Shown in pieces: positions 1 to 5,494 of a stretch of 5,494 nucleotides of DNA. Source of the DNA: CAYTLQ01 sp964438715. GTDB lineage: Bacteria; Bacteroidota; Ignavibacteria; Ignavibacteriales; Ignavibacteriaceae. The first letter of the stretch is position 1; every line of letters starts with the position of its first letter. The notes under the pieces were generated by a model. It was not told the origin of the DNA and did not search any database. It was given only the letters and a program-made list of their open reading frames with translations. The DNA lies in NCBI GenBank assembly GCA_964438715.1, contig CAYTLQ010000100.1:1-5494 (forward strand), given 5' to 3'. The translations under genes and the position numbers were made by a program.

Positions 1-131
1 CCTTTGCGAAAGTATTAATTGATACACTAAATATCAAATTAAATTTTACAATGACAAAAAAATATTTTTTTTGTTTTTCGTTATTGATTTTTTATTAGTT
101 AACTGTTTATAAATATTCTTTTTTTGTATGA
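1..131. other. AT-rich leader with no supportable gene
   Basis: All six frames are closed or too short to call. Plus frame 3 is open from the left edge to a TAG at 96-98, but its translation is low-complexity and unrecognisable. The stretch is very AT-rich, with a 16-bp A7-TA-T7 palindrome at 56-71 and several T-runs. This could be bendable upstream DNA or the degenerate end of a neighbouring transcript. No GC-containing hairpin followed by a T-run was found, so no upstream terminator is called. Confidence 0.5.
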
Positions 132-164
132 TGTTCACCGACTCATTTCGTTTGTTTACCGATT
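132..164 (+). promoter_or_regulatory. Candidate LytTR-type operator: two direct repeats 21 bp apart
   Basis: TGTTCACCGACT (132-143) is repeated as TGTTTACCGATT (153-164). Ten of twelve bases match and both differences are C to T. The period is exactly 21 bp, about two helical turns. LytTR-domain regulators such as AgrA, ComE and AlgR are known to bind imperfect direct repeats with about this spacing, and the third gene downstream encodes a LytTR regulator. The half-site does not closely match the published GTT-centred consensus, so the assignment rests on geometry and context. The downstream copy ends about 22 bp before a -10-like TATAAA, where an activator could touch RNA polymerase. Confidence 0.4.
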
Positions 165-202
165 ACTGGTTTTATCTCCATTTCCTTATAAATACATTTA
201 TA
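163..202 (+). promoter_or_regulatory. Candidate promoter of the LiaF-like/LytS/LytTR unit
   Basis: TATAAA at 187-192 matches five of six bases of a sigma-70 -10 box. No good -35 element lies at the right distance (the bases near 163-169 are TTACTGG), which would fit an activator-dependent promoter with the direct repeats abutting the -35 position. The -10 lies within an inverted repeat, TATAAAT-AC-ATTTATA (187-202). In DNA this AT-rich, chance matches are common. The predicted start near 199 would leave an untranslated leader of roughly 45 bases. Confidence 0.25.
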
Positions 203-233
203 TCGTAGAAATTTATTAAAATAAAATGTTAAG

Positions 234-240
234 AAAAGGA
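234..240 (+). promoter_or_regulatory. Ribosome binding site that decides the start of gene 1
   Basis: AAAAGGA ends at 240 and is separated by five bases (TGAAA) from the ATG at 246, a normal spacing. The ATG at 240 shares its A with this motif and so would have no spacer. The site therefore favours the 246 start. Confidence 0.6.
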
Positions 241-245
241 TGAAA

Positions 246-968
246 ATGGAAGCACAGAAATCGGTAACAGCACGAATTGTATTTGGGCTGGCATTAATAG
301 TAATAGGCATTTTATATCTTTTAGAAAACCTGAATCTTATTCCCGGAGAATTAGGGGATATAATTATCTCTTTTCCTTCATTAGTCTTGCTTGTTGGACT
401 TGTATCGTTATATAACTCCAAAAATAAACTCTTCGGAAGTATTGTGACGATTATTGGTGTCTTACTGATGTTGCCGAAAATTATTCCGGGAATTAATATT
501 AATGGTGATATCATTTTTCCGCTAATAGTAATAATTTTTGGCGGGTATCTGGTTCTTCGTTCAAAAACCAATAATGAAAATCCCGGAGAGAATAATTCAG
601 CAAAATACTTCAAAGGGGAGAATAAAGATAGAATAGAAGATGTAGCGATATTCGGCGGCGGCGAAAAGATTATTCATTCTGATAATTTTCAGGGTGGCTC
701 GATTACTGCAATCTTTGGCGGCACTGAAATAGACCTAAGCCAGTGCAAACTTGCCCCCGGAGATCATGTGTTAGATGTGGTTGCAGTTTTTGGTGGAATG
801 GAAATTACCGTGCCTGCAAATTGGCGCGTTCAGGTGGATGTATTTCCTTTGTTTGGTGGGTTTAGTAATAAATATAAAAGAAACCCTAGTCTTGTTGTTG
901 ATCAGCAGTCAACATTATACATAAAGGGAATTGTCATCTTTGGCGGCGGCGAGTTGAAAATTTCTTAA
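246..968 (+). CDS. LiaF-like membrane protein (four-helix LiaI/LiaF-type region plus toast-rack C-terminal domain)
   Basis: This is a probable envelope-stress sensor or modulator of the adjacent histidine kinase; no enzymatic motif is visible. From ATG 246 it has 240 residues. Four hydrophobic helices lie near residues 9-29, 39-56, 62-80 and 88-105, matching the LiaI/LiaF-like transmembrane region. A polar Asn/Glu/Lys-rich linker follows (about 106-130), then a beta-rich domain (131-240) like the LiaF C-terminal, toast-rack-type domain. That domain carries five FGG motifs beginning at F136, F157, F182, F203 and F232, four of them preceded by a hydrophobic strand and followed by an acidic strand. 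No signal peptide precedes helix 1. The alternative ATG at 240 adds two residues but lacks RBS spacing. In Bacillus, LiaF restrains the kinase LiaS; the same role here is inferred from the neighbouring kinase and regulator. Family assignment is fairly secure, function less so. Confidence 0.85.
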   Translation: MEAQKSVTARIVFGLALIVIGILYLLENLNLIPGELGDIIISFPSLVLLVGLVSLYNSKNKLFGSIVTIIGVLLMLPKIIPGININGDIIFPLIVIIFGGYLVLRSKTNNENPGENNSAKYFKGENKDRIEDVAIFGGGEKIIHSDNFQGGSITAIFGGTEIDLSQCKLAPGDHVLDVVAVFGGMEITVPANWRVQVDVFPLFGGFSNKYKRNPSLVVDQQSTLYIKGIVIFGGGELKIS

Positions 969-981
969 ATATAAATCATTA

Positions 982-1004
982 TGTGGGAGTGATGAACTCC
1001 CACA
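982..1004 (+). other. Perfect 9-bp hairpin between gene 1 and the histidine kinase
   Basis: TGTGGGAGT (982-990) and ACTCCCACA (996-1004) are perfectly complementary around the five-base loop GATGA. The stem begins 13 bases after the stop of gene 1. No uninterrupted T-run follows directly, only moderately T-rich sequence, so it would be a weak intrinsic terminator at best. It could attenuate read-through into the kinase or protect the 3' end of the gene 1 message. It overlaps two upstream in-frame starts of the kinase: GTG 983 lies in the stem and ATG 992 in the loop. Confidence 0.5.
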
Positions 1005-1045
1005 CTGCTTTACATCAATCGCATTTTATACTATTTAATATTAAT

Positions 1046-2155
1046 ATGCCCTCAGTTGTGAATACAACCATAGAGAATTCTCAGAACAGCGACACAAAAT
1101 ATCATCCCTCTCTGCCGGCGATTTCCGTGCTTACTGTGTTATTTGTAATATCAATGTTTCTCGTCTTTCTCTTTCTTTTTCTTGGAGAAAACTTACCCTT
1201 TCGTCATGCATTTAGTGATAGTGTAATAACAGTTGGACTGTATGCGGCGATTGGAACCATGTTACCCTATTCCTCACGGTTTATAGAGTTCAGTAAAGGT
1301 AAGTTAATCAATTTTTTTCTCACTCACCTTGTAGCTGCATTTATTGTATCAGCATTTTGGTTGTGGCTGGACTATGTTGTCCTTTCCACCTTAATTCACG
1401 ATGTAGAGTATCGCGAATTTTTATCATCATCCTTTACATGGCGATTCACCGTTTCCGTTCTGATTTATTTTCTTGCTCAATCATTTATCTATCTTTTTCT
1501 TTTTTATGATAGTTATATTGAGAAAGCCACCCGTGAGTCAGAGCTGAAATCACTGGTAACTCAGGCAGAACTAAAAAGTCTTAAGTTTCAGATTAACCCG
1601 CATTTTATCTTTAATAGTCTCAATTCTATTTCAGCTCTTACCTCACTAGATCCTGCAAAAGCCCGGGAGATGACGATAATGCTTGCCGATTTTCTGCGCT
1701 CAACACTTTCTAATAATATTAAACAGCTAACATCTTTGAAAGAGGAATTGAAAAGTGCAGAACTCTATGTAGGAATTGAAAAAATCCGTTTTGGCGATAA
1801 GTTTTCATTCGTGACTGAAGTAGATGATGCATTGTTAGACCTTAAGGTTCCTAATATGATTTTACAGCCCCTGATTGAAAATGCAGTCAAGTATAGTGTC
1901 TATGAATCACTTTCCACAGTAGAAATCAACATTACTGCAAAAAGAAAGAATGGATTTCTTGAAATATCAGTAAAAAACAACTACGATTCCGACATTAGCA
2001 CAAACCATGTGAAAGGTGCCGGAGTCGGTTTAAGCAATATTAAAAGTCGCCTGACCCTTATTTACGATAATGAAAATCTGATGAAAATAGTGAAGGAGGA
2101 GGGATACTTTACGGTATATTTGTATATTCCTATGGATAAATCACTGATTTCCTGA
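1046..2155 (+). CDS. LytS-family sensor histidine kinase (PF06580 type)
   Basis: This membrane kinase autophosphorylates on histidine and passes the phosphate to the LytTR regulator encoded next. From ATG 1046 it has 369 residues. Four hydrophobic segments lie at about 25-46, 57-75, 89-113 and 131-154. A charged coiled-coil-like linker (155-181) leads to the phospho-acceptor motif QINPHFIFNSLNS with His186. The ATPase part has an N-box LQPLIENAVK with Asn279 and a glycine-rich GAGVGLSNIKSRL at 324-336. After the N-box lysine the usual His-Gly is replaced by Tyr-Ser. No extracellular sensory domain is present, so sensing is probably within the membrane or through the LiaF-like protein. The frame is open back to GTG 983 and ATG 992, but both lie in a hairpin and lack a well-spaced RBS. 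ATG 1046 also lacks an RBS, so the start is uncertain; the kinase call is not. Confidence 0.9.
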   Translation: MPSVVNTTIENSQNSDTKYHPSLPAISVLTVLFVISMFLVFLFLFLGENLPFRHAFSDSVITVGLYAAIGTMLPYSSRFIEFSKGKLINFFLTHLVAAFIVSAFWLWLDYVVLSTLIHDVEYREFLSSSFTWRFTVSVLIYFLAQSFIYLFLFYDSYIEKATRESELKSLVTQAELKSLKFQINPHFIFNSLNSISALTSLDPAKAREMTIMLADFLRSTLSNNIKQLTSLKEELKSAELYVGIEKIRFGDKFSFVTEVDDALLDLKVPNMILQPLIENAVKYSVYESLSTVEINITAKRKNGFLEISVKNNYDSDISTNHVKGAGVGLSNIKSRLTLIYDNENLMKIVKEEGYFTVYLYIPMDKSLIS

Positions 2156-2157
2156 TA

Positions 2158-2910
2158 ATGAATCCTGAAATACGAACAATTTTAATTGATGATGAATTTC
2201 TTGCTCGGGAGGTAATGAAAAAGTACCTTCAGGAACATCCTGAGATTAAAATTGTTGCTGAGTGCTCAAACGGGTTTGAAGGAATAAAAGCAATTAATGA
2301 GTTTCATCCTGATTTGGTATTTCTTGATATTCAAATGCCAAAATTAAACGGATTTGAGATGCTCGAAATATTGGATGAAAAACCTGCCATCATATTTACC
2401 ACAGCATACGATCAGTATGCCATTAAGGCTTTTGAAGTCAATGCTGTTGATTACCTTCTTAAACCAATCGCATTAGCGCGCTTAAATGAGGCAGTAACGA
2501 AATATCTTGCCACCAGACAACTTCACGACAACTACAGGGAAGATGAAAAGTTCAGGCGATTAGCAGAATCCTCACAAGAAAAATTAGAAAGAATTGTCAT
2601 AAAAGATGCATCAAAAATAATAATACTGCCTATCGACTCAATTATCTGTCTTGAGGCGCAGGATGATTATGTGTTAATTTATTCTAAAGAGGGCAAACAT
2701 CTGAAAAAAAAGACAATGAAATATTATGAAAGCAGACTGCCCTCCGAAACATTTATAAGGGTACACCGCTCTTATATTGTGAATATATCTCAGGTTCAAC
2801 AGATTGAACTAATGGAAAAAGACAGCTACCGTGCGAAATTGCAAAATGGAAAGATGATACCTATAAGCAGAGCAGGTTATCAGAATCTAAAAGAAATCCT
2901 CGATAAATAA
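2158..2910 (+). CDS. LytTR-family response regulator (REC plus LytTR DNA-binding domain)
   Basis: This cytoplasmic transcription regulator should be phosphorylated by the kinase encoded immediately upstream. Its 250 residues are a full-length family member. The receiver domain (about 6-120) has the acidic pair Asp11/Asp12, the phospho-acceptor Asp57 in FLDIQMP, Thr81/Thr82 and the conserved Lys102 in DYLLKPI, so all catalytic residues are present. After a charged linker (121-143) comes the LytTR domain (about 145-248), with the family signature FIRVHRSYIVN at 199-209 and the terminal ISRAGYQNLKEIL. The ATG follows the kinase stop after two bases (TGATAATG) with no RBS of its own, which points to translational coupling and one-to-one expression. 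The direct repeats at 132-164 are its most likely local target. No residue needed for function appears to be missing. Confidence 0.95.
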   Translation: MNPEIRTILIDDEFLAREVMKKYLQEHPEIKIVAECSNGFEGIKAINEFHPDLVFLDIQMPKLNGFEMLEILDEKPAIIFTTAYDQYAIKAFEVNAVDYLLKPIALARLNEAVTKYLATRQLHDNYREDEKFRRLAESSQEKLERIVIKDASKIIILPIDSIICLEAQDDYVLIYSKEGKHLKKKTMKYYESRLPSETFIRVHRSYIVNISQVQQIELMEKDSYRAKLQNGKMIPISRAGYQNLKEILDK

Positions 2911-2943
2911 AGCTTACATAATTTGGTGGAAATTACCATCTAT

Positions 2944-2998
2944 TCTCTTTCGCTAAATTTTTTAAACTATTGGCAGAGTGAAAGGGATATTTTATTTT
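2944..2998 (+). terminator. Candidate rho-independent terminator after the LytTR gene
   Basis: The segment 2944-2954 (TCTCTTTCGCT) can pair along its whole length with 2977-2987 (AGTGAAAGGGA) as RNA, giving 11 pairs of which two are G-U. The loop is long, 22 bases. A U-rich tract (UAUUUUAUUUUA) follows immediately. It lies 33 bases after the stop of the regulator and well before the next gene, so the receptor is probably transcribed separately. The wobble pairs and large loop make it weaker than a textbook terminator. Confidence 0.45.
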
Positions 2999-3075
2999 AC
3001 TTTCCTGAAGTAATCGCTTTTTAGCAGAACTGTATGCGAATTAAATAAACTCTTCTAACCACAACCCTTGGAAAC

Positions 3076-3081
3076 AGGAGG
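3076..3081 (+). promoter_or_regulatory. Strong Shine-Dalgarno site for the TonB-dependent receptor
   Basis: AGGAGG lies four bases before GTG 3086. An ATG at 3084 is closer (two bases) but is followed at once by the stop TGA at 3087, so it cannot start the protein. This fixes GTG as the start. No convincing sigma-70 or Bacteroidota-type (TAnnTTTG) promoter was found in 2911-3075. Confidence 0.65.
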
Positions 3082-3085
3082 CAAT

Positions 3086-5494
3086 GTGAACCGGATCCAC
3101 AGTGTTTTTTTTATTGTCCTTTTTTCCTCAACACTCTTTGCCGGTACTACCGGTAAACTTTCCGGGCGTGTGCTTTCTCTTAGTGATAATCAACCAATAA
3201 TTGGTGCGAATATCATTCTCGAAGGTACATCGCTTGGTGCAGCGACGGATGCCGACGGATATTATTTAGTAAACAATATTCCTCCCGGTCTATATACCGT
3301 TACTGTTTCTGCTATCGGATATCAGAAACAACAGTTTCTCAAAGTAAAAATAAATGTTGATTTTACTACTAAACTGGATGTTAAACTTAGTGATGAAACA
3401 CTCTCTCTCGATGCGATTATTGTTGAGGCAAAAGCACCTTTAATTAGGGAAGACCTTACTTCCAGCCAGACAACAATTGATGCTCAGCAGATTGAAACAT
3501 TACCTGTTGAAAGTGTTGGTCAACTATTGACACTTCAGGCCGGCGTTACAACAGGAGTCGGGGGAGATATTCACATTCGCGGTGGACGCTCAAATGAAAT
3601 TGCTTATACTGTGAATGGCGTATCTATTGCCAACCCCTTTGATAATTCAACTACAATAGAGATAGCGACAAATGCTATTCAGGAATTATCCGTTATCAGC
3701 GGTACTTTTAATGCAGAGTATGGAAATGCGATGAGCGGAATAGTTAACACCGTAACAAAAGAAGGCACCGCAAACTTAAGCGGTGAGGTATCGTTTTATA
3801 CCGGCGATTATTTCTCTCAGCGCTCTAATATTTTTCCTAACATAAAAAATTTTGATCCGTTAAATACAATTGTTTCCGAACTCTCTATTGGTGGTCCGAT
3901 TATTCCGGAATATTCTCCTCTAGGCTTTTTTATCAGCATTCGCCGCGAATGGGATAAAGGATATTATTACGGCATCAGAAACCATAATCCGTGGGACGGA
4001 CTATTCATCAACAAAGATAACCCAAATGATATCAGGGTATATTCTACCGGAGACCGTAAATTGGTGCCTATGAACCCAAGTCGGGAGCTTAGTGCAACAG
4101 GGAAACTTACCTTTAAACCCGGTTCAGGAATGAAAATTAATTATGATGTACTGTATTCAGATTCATATAATCAGTACTATAGTCATGACTTTAAGTATAA
4201 TCCCGATGGGCGATTACATTATTATGAGGATGGCATACTGAATTCTATAGAGTTTCGCCACGCCCTTGACGCAAAAACTTTTTATACAATTAAAACATCG
4301 TATAATACTCATAATTATAAATCATATACATATCCGCTATTAGATAAATCAGGTAATCCGGTTGAGTTCAAACCCGGAATGGATTACACAACACTCATTG
4401 CCGATCCGCGCTATCAGCCGACAGAAAAATTGAATGTTCCGGCTTCGTATAGCTTCCTTTATGGCGGAACAAGTATGGGGCACTATTACGAGAACTCTGA
4501 AACTATAACAGGGAAGTTTGATATTACCAGCCAGCTTGATAGAAACCATGAAGTGAAATTTGGTCTGGAAGGCACAATAAATACGCTTCGTTATCAGGGA
4601 TTTACAATTTTGCGCGATACTGTCCGTTATCTTACAGCACTGATTCCTGATAAATCCACACCTTATCATAATTCCTATGATAAATATCCTTTTGGTTTTT
4701 CTGCCTACATACAGGATAAAATGGAGTTTGAAAATCTCATCCTTAATATCGGAGTACGCTATGATTATTTTGATGCTAAATCGAAACACTCAGTAAATAC
4801 ATTCTACCCCAGTCCTAATGATCCTGATGTTCCGTCATACATCGATAAAGCATCCCTTCTAAAAGAGGCGGAGGCTAAACATCAATTATCTCCAAGGCTG
4901 GGATTTTCTTTTCCGATAACCGATAGGGGAATAATTCATTTTTCGTATGGGCATTTCTTCCAAATGCCGCCTTTCTCATACCTTTATGCGAATTCGGACT
5001 TTAAGTATTCCTACGCATCCGGTTCTGTTTTATACGGTAACTCTGATTTAAATCCGGAGAAGACAGTTACTTATGAATTGGGATTACAACAACAGCTCAC
5101 AGATAATCTTGCATTTAATGTTACGGGATTTTTTAAAGATGTTCGTGACCTGTTAGCGGTGCAAAATATCCGCGTCAGTTGGGATAAAACTTATCTTAAA
5201 TATGTTAACAAAGATTATGGAAGTATTAAGGGACTGACCTTTACTCTCACCAAAAGAAGAACACAACAGGATATGTTGGGTGTAACTCTGGATTATACTT
5301 ATCAGGTTTCTGAGGGGAACGATACCGATGCGGATGCCTTTTTTATTGATCTTGCTTCAGGCAGACAAAGTGAAAAAATAGTTGTTTATTTACCATGGGA
5401 TCAGACGCATACCCTTAATGGTACCGTTACGGTAGGTGAAAGCGGTAATTGGTATGTTAGTTTCATAGGCAAACTTGGCACTGGTTTACCATAT
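3086..5494 (+). CDS. TonB-dependent outer-membrane receptor with carboxypeptidase-regulatory-like domain (3' end beyond window)
   Basis: This is an outer-membrane beta-barrel that imports a ligand using energy from TonB-ExbBD; the ligand cannot be told from the sequence. It reads from GTG 3086 without a frameshift for 803 codons and is still open at the right edge. A signal peptide covers residues 1 to about 19 (hydrophobic core FFIVLFSST, probable cleavage after LFA). Residues 24-101 form the carboxypeptidase-regulatory-like beta-sandwich (GKLSGRV, GANIILEGT, TDADGYY, GLYTVTVSAIGYQ). A TonB-box-like IIVEA follows at 111-115. The plug spans about 120-227, with IRGGRSNEIAYTVNGV and FNAEYGNAMSGIVNTVTK. 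The remainder is barrel, with alternating aromatic-rich strands such as NIGVRYDYFD and IHFSYGHFFQMPPF. The visible part ends at GTGLPY, so the final strands and C-terminal aromatic residue are missing from view. Related Ignavibacteria-type receptors are typically about 900-1000 residues. There is no SusD-like partner in the window. Confidence 0.9.
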   Translation, partial: MNRIHSVFFIVLFSSTLFAGTTGKLSGRVLSLSDNQPIIGANIILEGTSLGAATDADGYYLVNNIPPGLYTVTVSAIGYQKQQFLKVKINVDFTTKLDVKLSDETLSLDAIIVEAKAPLIREDLTSSQTTIDAQQIETLPVESVGQLLTLQAGVTTGVGGDIHIRGGRSNEIAYTVNGVSIANPFDNSTTIEIATNAIQELSVISGTFNAEYGNAMSGIVNTVTKEGTANLSGEVSFYTGDYFSQRSNIFPNIKNFDPLNTIVSELSIGGPIIPEYSPLGFFISIRREWDKGYYYGIRNHNPWDGLFINKDNPNDIRVYSTGDRKLVPMNPSRELSATGKLTFKPGSGMKINYDVLYSDSYNQYYSHDFKYNPDGRLHYYEDGILNSIEFRHALDAKTFYTIKTSYNTHNYKSYTYPLLDKSGNPVEFKPGMDYTTLIADPRYQPTEKLNVPASYSFLYGGTSMGHYYENSETITGKFDITSQLDRNHEVKFGLEGTINTLRYQGFTILRDTVRYLTALIPDKSTPYHNSYDKYPFGFSAYIQDKMEFENLILNIGVRYDYFDAKSKHSVNTFYPSPNDPDVPSYIDKASLLKEAEAKHQLSPRLGFSFPITDRGIIHFSYGHFFQMPPFSYLYANSDFKYSYASGSVLYGNSDLNPEKTVTYELGLQQQLTDNLAFNVTGFFKDVRDLLAVQNIRVSWDKTYLKYVNKDYGSIKGLTFTLTKRRTQQDMLGVTLDYTYQVSEGNDTDADAFFIDLASGRQSEKIVVYLPWDQTHTLNGTVTVGESGNWYVSFIGKLGTGLPY

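Noticed and set aside
3..98. Open plus-strand frame from the left edge, including an ATG at 51 with a short hydrophobic peptide
   Set aside because: Its last 16 codons are encoded largely by A- and T-runs, there is no RBS before ATG 51, and the segment to the left is too short to recognise as the end of a gene.
240..245. ATG 240 as the start of the LiaF-like gene
   Set aside because: The AAGGA motif ends on the A of this ATG, leaving no spacer; ATG 246 is correctly spaced.
143..613. 156-codon open frame on the minus strand
   Set aside because: It is antisense to the LiaF-like gene and its leader, has no recognisable domain, and the plus-strand gene has clear family features in the same place.
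1009..1032. TTTACA (1009-1014) and TATACT (1027-1032) as an internal promoter for the kinase
   Set aside because: Each box resembles sigma-70 elements, but the spacer is only 12 bases, too short for a functional promoter.
2925..2939. Short inverted repeat TGGT...ACCA just after the regulator stop
   Set aside because: Only four pairs around a seven-base loop and no T-run follows; the hairpin at 2944-2987 is a much better terminator candidate.
4349..4789. 146-codon open frame on the minus strand
   Set aside because: It lies wholly antisense to the uninterrupted receptor gene, whose plus-strand translation is typical barrel sequence; no RBS or domain supports it.
1..5494. tRNA, rRNA, CRISPR array, insertion sequence or phage attachment site
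   Set aside because: No cloverleaf, spaced repeat array, transposase, or terminal inverted repeats with target duplications were seen on either strand.

Overview
The window looks like AT-rich chromosomal DNA from the Bacteroidota/Chlorobiota side of the bacterial tree, most plausibly an Ignavibacteria-like lineage. The evidence is a SusC-style TonB-dependent receptor with an N-terminal carboxypeptidase-regulatory-like domain, a LytS-type histidine kinase paired with a LytTR regulator, and recognisable Shine-Dalgarno sites (AAGGA, AGGAGG). Classical Bacteroidia and Flavobacteriia mostly lack such sites. The taxonomic placement is inference. All four genes lie on the + strand.

Positions 1-245 hold no supportable gene. 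This AT-rich leader contains an A7-TA-T7 palindrome (56-71), two copies of TGTTYACCGAYT exactly 21 bp apart (132-143 and 153-164), and a -10-like TATAAA (187-192) inside a short inverted repeat. It is followed by gene 1, a LiaF-like membrane protein with four helices and a toast-rack C-terminal domain carrying five FGG motifs. A perfect 9-bp hairpin (982-1004) separates gene 1 from gene 2, a four-helix LytS-family sensor histidine kinase. Gene 3, a LytTR response regulator, follows after only two bases. A likely rho-independent terminator (2944-2998) closes this unit. Gene 4, a TonB-dependent outer-membrane receptor, starts at GTG 3086 behind a strong AGGAGG and runs off the right edge still open (803 codons visible).

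Read together, genes 1-3 look like a three-component envelope-sensing circuit analogous to LiaFSR of Firmicutes, with a LytS/LytTR pair in place of the LiaS/LiaR pair. The LiaF-like protein would modulate the kinase, the kinase would phosphorylate Asp57 of the regulator, and the regulator's LytTR domain would bind DNA. The 21-bp direct repeat upstream of gene 1 has the geometry expected of a LytTR site, which suggests autoregulation. Whether the TonB-dependent receptor is a target of the circuit or merely a neighbour cannot be decided from the sequence.
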